DNA of 64,000 bases from Lentzea sp033794685 (GTDB lineage Bacteria; Actinomycetota; Actinomycetes; Mycobacteriales; Pseudonocardiaceae): NCBI GenBank assembly GCA_033794685.1, contig JARAYZ010000008.1, one strand, 5' to 3'. This document shows, piece after piece, positions 55,387 through 62,708 of this stretch (position 1 is its first letter; every line of letters starts with the position of its first letter). Made by a program: the position numbers and the translations under genes. Below the pieces are notes generated by a model. It searched no databases. It saw only the letters and a list, made by a program, of their open reading frames with translations, and was not told the DNA's origin.

Positions 55387-56856
55387 CTAGGGCAGGGAGT
55401 CCAGATGAGGAGCGACCGTGTTGGCGAACTGCCAGTTGTTGGAAGCGTCCCAGTTGATCGACCACGTCATGGCGCCGCGGATGGACGGCCAGGTCGTGCT
55501 CGGCTTGAACGTCCCGCAGTTCGTACCGCGGGCGAGGCAGCTGAGCGCGTTGTTGACGTTGGACGGCGACTGGTAACCGCCACCGGCACCGGACGGCGAC
55601 GCGGGCAGGCCGAGGCCCACCTGGTCGGCGCGCAGGCCGGACTGCAGCTGGATGCACGCGAGCGCGGTCAGGAAGTTGACCGTGCCCTGGCTGTGGACCT
55701 GCTGGTCGCAGCCGAGCATCGTGCCGGAGTTGTAGTACTGCATGTTGACGATCGTCAGGATGTCCTTGGTCGCCAGCGCCAGCTTGAAGTACTCGGCGTT
55801 GACGTTCTGCATGTCGATCGTCTGCGGCGCCATGGTGATGACGGTGCCGCCGCCCGCGTGGATCGCCCGCAGCGCCTGGCCCATGTACTGGGCGTTGACG
55901 CCGTTCTCCAGGTCGATGTCCACGCCGTTGAAGCCGTACGACGAGATCAGGCTCTTCACGCTGTTGGAGAAGTTCGTCGCCGCCGTCGAGTTGCCGACGC
56001 TGATCGTGCCCTTCTCACCGCCGACGGAGATGATCACCTTCTGACCGCGGTTCTGCACGGTCTTGACGTCCGCGCGGAACTGCGCGTCGGTGTAACCGCC
56101 GAGCTGGCTGCTCAGGCCGGGGTCGACGTTGAACGCGACCTGGCCCTGCACCGCCGTGGCGTCGGCGAACGAGACCGCGATGATGTCGTAGGTGGTGGGG
56201 ACGTCGGCCAGCCTGAGAGCGCGCGCACCGTTGTAGAAGTTCTGCCAGTAGCCCGTCAGGACGTGCTTGGGCAGACCGGTGTTCGGCGGGTTGCCGGTCG
56301 TGGTGGTGGTCGTCGTGGTCGTCGTAGTGGTGGTGGTCGACGTCGTGGTGCTCGTGGTCGTCGGCGGCGTGCCGGGACCGTCGAGGCTGACGTCGTCGGC
56401 GTAGTACGCGGGCTGGCCGTACCAGCCGTGCAGGTAGATCGTGACGCTGGTGGCGCTGCCGGTCGTGAAGTCCACGGTCAGCTGGGAGAAGCCACTCGTC
56501 CCGGGGGTCCAGGTGTTCTTCTCCACGCCACCGGTGACACCCAGGTAGACGTAGCTGCCCTGCACCCACGCGCTCAGCTTGTAGGCCGTGTTCGGTTGCA
56601 CCGTCACGGTTTGCTGGCACCGCGCGTTGCTCTGCCCGGCGGGAGCGCCCTGCAGTGCGTACGTGCCGGTGCGCTTCGTGCTGTTGGTGACGCTCGTGCC
56701 CTCGGTGCAGGTCCAACCACTGAGGTTGCCGGCCTCGAAGCCGCTGTTGGCCGCGAGGTTCGCGGCGGCAGCGCTGCCGTTGATCACCAGCACCAGACCG
56801 GCGCACGAGAACAGCGCGGCGAGCAGCGCTATGGCTGCTCGTCTGGCCTTGGACAT
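55387..56856 (-). CDS. Secreted GH18 chitinase with carbohydrate-binding module
   Basis: From the ATG at 56856, after GGAGGTG, the protein has 489 residues. A signal peptide ends near ASA/A. Residues 33-160 are a CBM-like beta domain (NLAANSGFEAGNLSGWTCTEG, YYADDVSLDG). A Thr-rich linker follows (about 165-187). The GH18 catalytic domain holds the D-x-x-D-x-D-x-E motif in GFNGVDIDLENG with the catalytic Glu. It degrades chitin outside the cell. A DasR-like operator overlaps its promoter, so GlcNAc control is expected. Confidence 0.94.
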   Translation of the reverse strand: MSKARRAAIALLAALFSCAGLVLVINGSAAAANLAANSGFEAGNLSGWTCTEGTSVTNSTKRTGTYALQGAPAGQSNARCQQTVTVQPNTAYKLSAWVQGSYVYLGVTGGVEKNTWTPGTSGFSQLTVDFTTGSATSVTIYLHGWYGQPAYYADDVSLDGPGTPPTTTSTTTSTTTTTTTTTTTTTTGNPPNTGLPKHVLTGYWQNFYNGARALRLADVPTTYDIIAVSFADATAVQGQVAFNVDPGLSSQLGGYTDAQFRADVKTVQNRGQKVIISVGGEKGTISVGNSTAATNFSNSVKSLISSYGFNGVDIDLENGVNAQYMGQALRAIHAGGGTVITMAPQTIDMQNVNAEYFKLALATKDILTIVNMQYYNSGTMLGCDQQVHSQGTVNFLTALACIQLQSGLRADQVGLGLPASPSGAGGGYQSPSNVNNALSCLARGTNCGTFKPSTTWPSIRGAMTWSINWDASNNWQFANTVAPHLDSLP

Positions 56857-56904
56857 GGTCCACCTCCACACACTCATGCGGCGGCCATGTTTGTGAGTGG
56901 ACTA

Positions 56905-56934
56905 AAAATGGACTAGACCACTGCACTTGGTCAA
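56905..56934 (-). promoter_or_regulatory. Probable chitinase promoter
   Basis: On the minus strand TTGACC (56934-56929) and CATTTT (56910-56905) are separated by 18 bases, a fair -35/-10 pair. The DasR-like site fills the spacer and overlaps the -10. Confidence 0.5.
56907..56922. promoter_or_regulatory. DasR-responsive element (dre)-like operator
   Basis: AATGGACTAGACCACT matches 14 of 16 bases of the dre consensus, which I recall as ACTGGTCTAGACCACT in Streptomyces. TGGACTA also occurs as a direct repeat (56898-56904 and 56909-56915). It lies 51 bases before the chitinase start and between its -35 and -10. The plus-strand gene at 56956 may feel it as well. Confidence 0.75.
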
Positions 56935-56943
56935 GCCCTGGTT

Positions 56944-56949
56944 TAGCTT
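56944..56949 (+). promoter_or_regulatory. Leaderless -10 element for the HD-domain gene
   Basis: TAGCTT lies 6 bases before the GTG at 56956, with no Shine-Dalgarno. Confidence 0.5.
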
Positions 56950-56955
56950 GATGTC

Positions 56956-57387
56956 GTGTTCACCCTCGAAGACGCCATCGCACTGGCCACCTCCGCGCAC
57001 GACGGGCAGGTCGACAAGTCGGGCCGGCCGTACATCGGACATCCGTTGCGGGTCATGGCATCCGTGACGGGCGAGCACGAGCAGATGGCCGCCGTGCTGC
57101 ACGACGTCATCGAGGACACCGAGGTGACGGCGGCCGATCTTCTCTCTCGCGGCTGCCCGACGGCTGTGGTCGACGCCGTCGTGGCGTTGTCACACTTGCC
57201 GGACGAGCCGCAGGAGGACTACCTGAGGCGCGTGGCCGCCAACCCGTTGGCACTCTCCGTGAAGAGGGCGGACATCGGCGACAACCTCTCCCCCACCCGC
57301 ATGGCCCGTCTCGACGAGGCGACACAAGATCGCCTGAAGGCCAAGTACGCGCGGGCGCTCGGGTTGCTCGAGCAGTACGTGAGCTAA
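56956..57387 (+). CDS. HD-domain protein resembling small alarmone hydrolases
   Basis: The 143-residue protein consists of one HD domain: AIALATSAHDGQVDKSGRPYIGHPLRVM, AAVLHDVIEDTEVTAADLL and LALSVKRADIGDNLSP. H-D-x-I-E-D-T and the later K-x-A-D-x-x-D-N place it with the (p)ppGpp hydrolase half of RelA/SpoT and with Mesh1-type single-domain hydrolases. No synthetase or regulatory domain is present. It probably hydrolyses (p)ppGpp or a related nucleotide. Confidence 0.88.
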   Translation: MFTLEDAIALATSAHDGQVDKSGRPYIGHPLRVMASVTGEHEQMAAVLHDVIEDTEVTAADLLSRGCPTAVVDAVVALSHLPDEPQEDYLRRVAANPLALSVKRADIGDNLSPTRMARLDEATQDRLKAKYARALGLLEQYVS

Positions 57388-57460
57388 CTCGCTTCTTAAA
57401 CGGTACAGGCCACTTGAACAGGGTGTATTATCGAACCGTAACCAAGATTGGAAGGACGAG

Positions 57461-57688
57461 ATGACCCGCCAAGACCTGACCGTGAAGTCCCTGCGTTCGA
57501 GCCTGGCCACGCGCCGCGCGGCTCGTGTGAAGCGCCAGAGCCTCGAACGGCAGTTGGCCAGCTACACCACCGAGAGCGACCGACTCGAACTGGACGCCAT
57601 CCTGTCGCGCCACAGCGCGGAGGAGACGAGCGAGCTCCGTTCGATCATCAACCGCCAGGCGATGGACCGCCTCCTGCGTTCCGCCTGA
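57461..57688 (+). CDS. Small helical hypothetical protein (75 aa)
   Basis: GGAAGGACGAG precedes the ATG. The product (MTRQDLTVKSLRSSLATRRA...ERQLASYTTESDRLELDAIL) is Arg- and Ser-rich, predicted alpha-helical, with no signal. TATTAT lies about 30 bases upstream and may be a -10 box. A strong terminator follows. Homologues of this size are common in actinobacteria as I recall; the function is unknown. Confidence 0.75.
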   Translation: MTRQDLTVKSLRSSLATRRAARVKRQSLERQLASYTTESDRLELDAILSRHSAEETSELRSIINRQAMDRLLRSA

Positions 57689-57701
57689 CGACCATCCCTT
57701 G

Positions 57702-57742
57702 GGCCACCCCGGCAACGATGCCGAGGGTGGCCTTCGCGTTTT
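57702..57742. terminator. Shared terminator between convergent genes
   Basis: GGCCACCCCGGCA (57702-57714) pairs with TGCCGAGGGTGGCC (57719-57732) with one bulged base and loop ACGA. TTCGCGTTTT follows on the plus strand. It lies between the 75-aa gene and the convergent methyltransferase. Confidence 0.75.
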
Positions 57743-58354
57743 CTAGAAGAGCCGCTTGAGGGTGAGGACGTTGTCCTTGCGCATCTCCTGCTGCCCCTCC
57801 GGCCCCGTCAGCGGCCGTTCCACCACCTCGTCGGTGATGATGATCCAGTTGTCCTTGAGCCCGAGGTGGTCGAGCACGTCCTTGGTCGTCGGGAAGTAGT
57901 AGTCCTGGTGCTCGGACCACGACGGCGCGCCCGCGTGCCCCCCGACGACCAGGTACCCGCCGGGCGCCACGGCCTGCGAGGCCTTCTTCAGGATGCTGTT
58001 GCGCTCGCCGTCCTCCTCGACCGGCGAGTGCAGGAACTGGGCGCTCACCAGGTCGTACAGGCCGTCGGGGAACGTGGCCTTGAGATCGTGCTGTTCCACG
58101 GAGATCTCCACGCCGGCGTCGTACGCGTGCTTGAGCGCGCGGTCGAGCGCGACCTGCGACACGTCGACCCCCAGCACCCGCCAGCCCCGCTTCGCCAGCC
58201 ACACGGCGTCGCCACCCTCGGCGCACCCGATGTCGAGCGCGCTGCCGGGCGTGAGCCGTTCGGCCTCGCGCACCAGCAACGGGTTCGGCTTGCCGGACCA
58301 GACCTGGTCCCGCTCCGAGTAGAAGGTCTCCCAGAACTCCTGTGCGGTCGTCAT
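57743..58354 (-). CDS. Class I SAM-dependent methyltransferase (TehB/thiopurine-like)
   Basis: The 203-residue protein has FWETFYSERDQVWSGKPNPLLVREAERLTPGSALDIGCAEGGDAVWLAKRGWRVLGVDVSQVALDRAL, a complete SAM site, and later GGYLVVGGHAG. The W-S-G-x-P-N start is typical of the small-molecule methyltransferases annotated as TehB-like. The substrate is unknown. It is the only gene between lepA and the convergent 75-aa gene. Confidence 0.88.
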   Translation of the reverse strand: MTTAQEFWETFYSERDQVWSGKPNPLLVREAERLTPGSALDIGCAEGGDAVWLAKRGWRVLGVDVSQVALDRALKHAYDAGVEISVEQHDLKATFPDGLYDLVSAQFLHSPVEEDGERNSILKKASQAVAPGGYLVVGGHAGAPSWSEHQDYYFPTTKDVLDHLGLKDNWIIITDEVVERPLTGPEGQQEMRKDNVLTLKRLF

Positions 58355-58426
58355 GCCTACGACAATGCCCCCGGTCGTGCCAGAACGGCAAACTACGTTG
58401 CTGAACCGGCAACGACGTCGACCGAG

Positions 58427-58458
58427 AAAAGGCCGGACCCGCCACAGCGGATCCGGCC
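58427..58458 (-). terminator. Rho-independent terminator of lepA
   Basis: GGCCGGACCCGC (58431-58442) pairs with GCGGATCCGGCC (58447-58458) with one mismatch and loop CACA. On the minus strand TTTT follows. It lies 18 bases beyond the lepA stop. Confidence 0.85.
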
Positions 58459-58475
58459 CGTTCAAGCCTGAAGAC

Positions 58476-60311
58476 CTACTTCTTGCCCTTCGGCTCATCC
58501 GTCGACAGCGCGGCGACGAAGGCCTCCTGCGGCACCTCCACACGCCCCACCATCTTCATGCGCTTCTTGCCTTCCTTCTGCTTCTCGAGCAGCTTGCGCT
58601 TACGGGTGATGTCACCGCCGTAGCACTTGGCCAGCACGTCCTTGCGGATGGCGCGGATCGTCTCTCGAGCGATCACGCGGGCACCGATCGCGGCCTGGAT
58701 CGGCACCTCGAACTGCTGCCGGGGGATGAGCTCACGCAGACGCGTCGCCATGCGCGTGCCGTACGCGTAGGCGTAGTCCTTGTGCACGATCGCGCTGAAC
58801 GCGTCGACCGTCTCACCCTGCAGCAGGATGTCGACCTTGACGAGCTCCGCGTCCTGCTCGCCGGACTCTTCGTAGTCCAGCGACGCGTAACCGCGGGTGC
58901 GCGACTTCAGCGAGTCGAAGAAGTCGAAGATGATCTCACCGAGGGGCATCGTGTAGCGCAGTTCGACGCGGTCCTCGGAGAGGTAGTCCATGCCGCCGAG
59001 TTGGCCGCGCTTGGACTGGCAGAGCTCCATGATCGGGCCGATGTAGTCGGACGGCGCGATGATGGTGCACTTGGTGATGGGCTCGTAGACCTCGGCGCGC
59101 TTGCCCTCCGGCCAGTCGGACGGGTTCGTCACGACGATCTCGGCGCCGTCCTCCATCACCACGCGGTACACGACGTTCGGGGCCGTGGAGATGAGGTCGA
59201 GACCGTACTCGCGCTCCAGGCGGTCGCGGGTGATCTCCAGGTGCAGCAGGCCGAGGAAGCCGCAGCGGAAACCGAAGCCCAGTGCCGCGGAGGTCTCCGG
59301 CTCGTACGTCAGAGCAGCGTCGTTGAGCTGGAGCTTGTCCAGCGCCTCGCGCAGCTCCGGGTAGTCCGAGCCGTCGACCGGGTACAGGCCCGAGTAGACC
59401 ATCGGGCGGGGCTCGCGGTAGCCGGCCAGCGGCTCCGTGGCGCCCTTGCGCTCCGACGTGACCGTGTCGCCGACCTTGGACTGGCGCACGTCCTTCACGC
59501 CGGTGATCAGGTAGCCCACCTCGCCGACGCCGAGGCCCTGCGACGGCTTGGGCTCCGGCGAGACGATGCCGACCTCGAGGATCTCGTGGGTCGCACCGGT
59601 CGACATCATCTTGATGCGTTCGCGCGGCGTGATCTTGCCGTCGACGACGCGGATGTAGGTCACGACGCCGCGGTAGGTGTCGTAGACCGAGTCGAAGATC
59701 ATCGCGCGGGCCGGGGCGTCGTCCTCGCCGACCGGGGCCGGAACCTTCCGCACGACCTCGTCGAGCAGCGCCTCGACGCCGAGACCGGTCTTCGCCGAGA
59801 CGCGCAGCACCTCGTCCGGCTCACAGCCGGTGATGTGCGCGATCTCCTTGGCGTACTTGTCCGGGTCCGCCGCGGGCAGGTCGATCTTGTTCAGCACCGG
59901 GATGATGGTGAGGTCGTTCTCCATCGCCAGGTACAGGTTCGCGAGCGTCTGCGCCTCGATGCCCTGCGCGGCGTCGACCAGCAGCACGGCGCCCTCACAG
60001 GCTTCCAGCGCGCGGGACACCTCGTAGGTGAAGTCGACGTGGCCAGGCGTGTCGATCATGTGCAGGACGTGGTCCTGCCCATCGAGCTGCCACGGCAGAC
60101 GCACGTTCTGCGCCTTGATGGTGATGCCGCGCTCACGCTCGATGTCCATGCGGTCGAGGTACTGCGCCCGCATCGACCGCGCGTCGACCACGCCGGTGAG
60201 CTGCAGCATGCGGTCGGCCAGCGTGGACTTGCCATGGTCGATGTGCGCGATGATGCAGAAGTTCCGGATGAGCTCCGGCGGCGTGAACGTCGTGTCGGCG
60301 AACGTGGTCAA
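58476..60311 (-). CDS. lepA: Elongation factor 4 (LepA)
   Basis: The 611-residue GTPase back-translocates ribosomes. G1 is AHIDHGKSTLADRML, G3 is DTPGHVDF, G4 is NKIDL. The C-terminal LepA-specific domain holds KCYGGDITRKRKLLEKQKEGKKRMK. I start at TTG 60311 because GAGGA lies 5-6 bases upstream and other actinobacterial LepA proteins begin MTTFADTTF; another TTG at 60323 would add four residues. Confidence 0.97.
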   Translation of the reverse strand: MTTFADTTFTPPELIRNFCIIAHIDHGKSTLADRMLQLTGVVDARSMRAQYLDRMDIERERGITIKAQNVRLPWQLDGQDHVLHMIDTPGHVDFTYEVSRALEACEGAVLLVDAAQGIEAQTLANLYLAMENDLTIIPVLNKIDLPAADPDKYAKEIAHITGCEPDEVLRVSAKTGLGVEALLDEVVRKVPAPVGEDDAPARAMIFDSVYDTYRGVVTYIRVVDGKITPRERIKMMSTGATHEILEVGIVSPEPKPSQGLGVGEVGYLITGVKDVRQSKVGDTVTSERKGATEPLAGYREPRPMVYSGLYPVDGSDYPELREALDKLQLNDAALTYEPETSAALGFGFRCGFLGLLHLEITRDRLEREYGLDLISTAPNVVYRVVMEDGAEIVVTNPSDWPEGKRAEVYEPITKCTIIAPSDYIGPIMELCQSKRGQLGGMDYLSEDRVELRYTMPLGEIIFDFFDSLKSRTRGYASLDYEESGEQDAELVKVDILLQGETVDAFSAIVHKDYAYAYGTRMATRLRELIPRQQFEVPIQAAIGARVIARETIRAIRKDVLAKCYGGDITRKRKLLEKQKEGKKRMKMVGRVEVPQEAFVAALSTDEPKGKK

Positions 60312-60382
60312 GGCAGTCCTCAACAGGAAATCGGACGGGTGTCCCCTTATGGTCCCATAGAGGCCGGTGTGCCCTGCACCAC

Positions 60383-60388
60383 TAGGGT
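60383..60388 (+). promoter_or_regulatory. Leaderless -10 element for the PemK-like gene
   Basis: TAGGGT lies 6 bases before the GTG at 60395, and there is no Shine-Dalgarno. Confidence 0.5.
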
Positions 60389-60394
60389 GCGTTC

Positions 60395-60823
60395 GTGCAG
60401 ATGAACGGTGAAGACCCCCGCCCGGAGAAGGGCGCGGTACGCGAGATCCACGACGCCGCCACGACCGCCAAGCTCGAGTACGAGCCCTCGATGGACGGCG
60501 ACGCGGACCCCGGCGAGGTCATCTGGGCCTGGGTGCCCTTCGAGGAGGACGCGAACCGCGGCAAGGACCGGCCACTGCTGGTCGTGGGCCGCGCGAAGCG
60601 CGAACTGGTCGCGTTGATGCTCTCGTCCAAAGAGCCCCGCGGCAACTTCCTGGAACTGGGCGCGGGCGCCTGGGACCGCGAGGGCAGGCCGTCCTACCTG
60701 CGCCTCGACCGCGTGTTCGCCCTCGACTCGGACGACGACCTCCGCCGCGAGGGCGCCGTGCTGGCGCCCGCCGCGTTCGGCCAGGTCGTGGACGTCCTAC
60801 GCGACCGTCACGGCTGGCGCTGA
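60395..60823 (+). CDS. PemK/MazF-like toxin-family protein without a visible antitoxin
   Basis: The 142-residue protein has a charged extension of about 40 residues and then a PemK/MazF-type barrel (GEVIWAWVPFEEDANRGKDRPLLVVGRAKRELVALMLSSKEPRGNFLELG). MazF enzymes cleave mRNA; the G-x-x-x-W-x-x-x-P-F/Y start and R-P-L-L-V-V segment are conserved. No small antitoxin gene precedes it. It overlaps the convergent DUF397 gene by 16 bases. A non-toxic housekeeping role is possible. Confidence 0.82.
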   Translation: MQMNGEDPRPEKGAVREIHDAATTAKLEYEPSMDGDADPGEVIWAWVPFEEDANRGKDRPLLVVGRAKRELVALMLSSKEPRGNFLELGAGAWDREGRPSYLRLDRVFALDSDDDLRREGAVLAPAAFGQVVDVLRDRHGWR

Positions 60824-60984
60824 ACGAACGCACGCCACGCGGGTGCGCTGAAGCTCAGCGTGCCCGCGTCGACGTTCTTGGAGTCACGAACCAGCACATC
60901 GCTCCTGATCAGCACCTCCACACAGTTGCTGTCCTCGGTGGCGCCGCTGTAGCTGCTCTTACGCCAGGCGCGGTCCCTGAGCAT
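60808..60984 (-). CDS. DUF397-domain protein (58 aa)
   Basis: The protein begins MLRDRAWRKSSYSGATEDSN, the W-R-K-S-S-Y-S-G DUF397 signature, followed by CVEVLIRSDVLVRDSKNVDAGTLSFSAPAWRAFV. DUF397 proteins are small partners of DUF5753-type XRE regulators in actinomycetes and affect development or antibiotic production. Its ATG lies 26 bases inside the end of the upstream XRE gene, so translation is coupled. Confidence 0.9.
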   Translation of the reverse strand: MLRDRAWRKSSYSGATEDSNCVEVLIRSDVLVRDSKNVDAGTLSFSAPAWRAFVQRQP

Positions 60985-61804
60985 CGAAATCCCCTCGCGG
61001 TCGGCCGACGTACTCCGCCAGCTTGCTCCGCGATTGTTCCGCATCCAACGCGACCCGTTCCAGGTGGTCGAAGAGCAGCCGGGTGCGCGCGATGGCCCCG
61101 GGATCCTGCACGAACACCTTGGCGACGTCGGTGTCGCTGAACACCACCGGCGCGGCCTTCTCGTACTCCCACAACACGAGACCGGTCGAGGGCACCACGA
61201 CGTGCGCGGGCACGACCCTGATCAGGTCCGCCTCGAACAGCAACCGCGCGTACTGCTCCTCCATGACGCGGTCGCCGCCGACCAACTGCCGCAACGCGAG
61301 CTCATGAACGTAGAACAGGCAGTCCGGCCGGTTGAAGCGCCTCAGGATCGCCTGCCGATCGATGCGGAACTGCACGACCGTCGGGATGCGGTCCTCCGAG
61401 ATGAACCCGCCGAGCCGGTACAGAGCGTCGGCGTACTCGGCCACCTGCACCAGGCCCGGCACCGCGAGCGGGTCGTAGCTCAGGATCTTCTTGGCCGTCG
61501 ACTCGGCGAAAGCGAGCGTCCGCAGGTTTCCTGACACCTGCACGATGTACTCGTCGAACGCGTTCTTGTACCGGAGCCGGAACTCCTCGAAGAAGTCGAC
61601 GTCCTTGCCGCACGCCGTCAGGAACTGGATGAGGTCGATCTCGCTCGCCCGTGCCTTGCCGCGTTCGATGGTCGACATCTTGCTCGGATCCCATCCGAGC
61701 CGGATGGCCATCGCCCGGCCTCCCAGATCGGTGCAGGATTCCCTGAGTCGACGCAGCTCATCGCCGAGATCCCGGCTGTACACAGTGGAAGTGATCACAG
61801 TCAT
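60959..61804 (-). CDS. XRE-family regulator with DUF5753 domain
   Basis: The 281-residue protein has an N-terminal helix-turn-helix (LGDELRRLRESCTDLGGRAMAIRLGWDPSKMSTIERGKARASEIDLIQFL) and the C-terminal DUF5753 domain from about residue 95 (ILSYDPLAVPGLVQVAEYADALYRLGG, CLFYVHELALRQLVGGDRVMEEQ). Some contacts differ from the usual HTH. It pairs with the overlapping DUF397 gene. TAGCTT lies 6 bases before the ATG. Confidence 0.94.
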   Translation of the reverse strand: MTVITSTVYSRDLGDELRRLRESCTDLGGRAMAIRLGWDPSKMSTIERGKARASEIDLIQFLTACGKDVDFFEEFRLRYKNAFDEYIVQVSGNLRTLAFAESTAKKILSYDPLAVPGLVQVAEYADALYRLGGFISEDRIPTVVQFRIDRQAILRRFNRPDCLFYVHELALRQLVGGDRVMEEQYARLLFEADLIRVVPAHVVVPSTGLVLWEYEKAAPVVFSDTDVAKVFVQDPGAIARTRLLFDHLERVALDAEQSRSKLAEYVGRPRGDFDAQGPRLA

Positions 61805-61810
61805 AGCCCG

Positions 61811-61816
61811 AAGCTA
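61811..61816 (-). promoter_or_regulatory. Leaderless -10 element for the XRE regulator
   Basis: TAGCTT on the minus strand lies 6 bases upstream of the ATG at 61804. Confidence 0.5.
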
Positions 61817-61863
61817 GGGTTTGTAGCGGGTCCAAAGAAGGCGCTCATTCGGGTGAAAACGTC

Positions 61864-62706
61864 CTACGCCAGCCTCGTGATGTCGACCGTGACCTCCAGC
61901 GCCGTCGCGGCCCCGCCCGAGTAGATCCCCTTCAACGGCGCCACATCCGCATAGTCACGACCCAACGCCACCCACACGTGCCGAGGCCCGACCGGCATCG
62001 CGTTCGTGGGGTCGTAGCCCCACCAACCGCCGGTCCACGCCTCGATCCACGCGTGCGACTCGCCCCGCACCGTCTCCCGCAGCGCGCCGTCCTCCTTGGT
62101 GTGCAGGTACCCGGAGACGTATCGCGCCGGAATCCCCATACCGCGCAACAGAACCAGGCTGAGGTGCGCGAAGTCCTGGCACACGCCCTTGCGTTCGTGC
62201 CACGCGTCGACGGCCGAGCTGTGCACGCCTGTCGAGCCGGGCTGGTACTTGAGCTGTTCCGACACCCACTGCGAAGCCGCCAGCACCGCACCCGACGGCG
62301 ACTGCCCCTTCTTGAGGTCACGCGCCACCGCGAGCAACTCACGGTTGCGCGGCGTGTAGAGCGTGGGCTCGAGAAACTCCGTGTAGCGGTCGACGATGTT
62401 CTCCGCGCGCACGTCGCCCCACGTGCCTGTGGTCACCGGCTCGATCTCCGCGCTCGTCTCGACCACCGACGACGCGACAACCTGCAGTTCTTTGTGCGGC
62501 GCATGGAGGTCGAACGACGTGACCTCCGTGCCCCAGTAGTCCGTGTACCGGTACGCACGAGTCGCCGGCGTGGTCTCGACGCGTGAGACGACCACGTTCT
62601 GACGGCGGTCACCACGCGGTGTCAGCCGTGCCTCGTTGTACGACTGCACGACCGGTGCCTCGTACCGATAACCCGTCGTGTGCACGACACGCACTCGCCA
62701 GCTCAT
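61864..62706 (-). CDS. Transglutaminase-like protein of the ATP-grasp/alpha-E operon
   Basis: The 280-residue protein has an N-terminal bacterial transglutaminase-associated domain (VRVVHTTGYRYEAPVVQSYNEARLTPR) and a transglutaminase core with the triad Cys in KGVCQDFAHLSLVLLRGMGIPARYVSGYL, His in ESHAWIEAW and Asp in GYDPTN. It is predicted to cleave or transfer peptides rather than crosslink. It follows the alpha-E gene by 2 bases and works with it. Confidence 0.93.
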   Translation of the reverse strand: MSWRVRVVHTTGYRYEAPVVQSYNEARLTPRGDRRQNVVVSRVETTPATRAYRYTDYWGTEVTSFDLHAPHKELQVVASSVVETSAEIEPVTTGTWGDVRAENIVDRYTEFLEPTLYTPRNRELLAVARDLKKGQSPSGAVLAASQWVSEQLKYQPGSTGVHSSAVDAWHERKGVCQDFAHLSLVLLRGMGIPARYVSGYLHTKEDGALRETVRGESHAWIEAWTGGWWGYDPTNAMPVGPRHVWVALGRDYADVAPLKGIYSGGAATALEVTVDITRLA

Positions 62707-62708
62707 GG

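Noticed and set aside
56300..56365. Tandem repeat or CRISPR-like array
   Set aside because: The repeat is a Thr-codon run that encodes the chitinase linker; there are no spacers.
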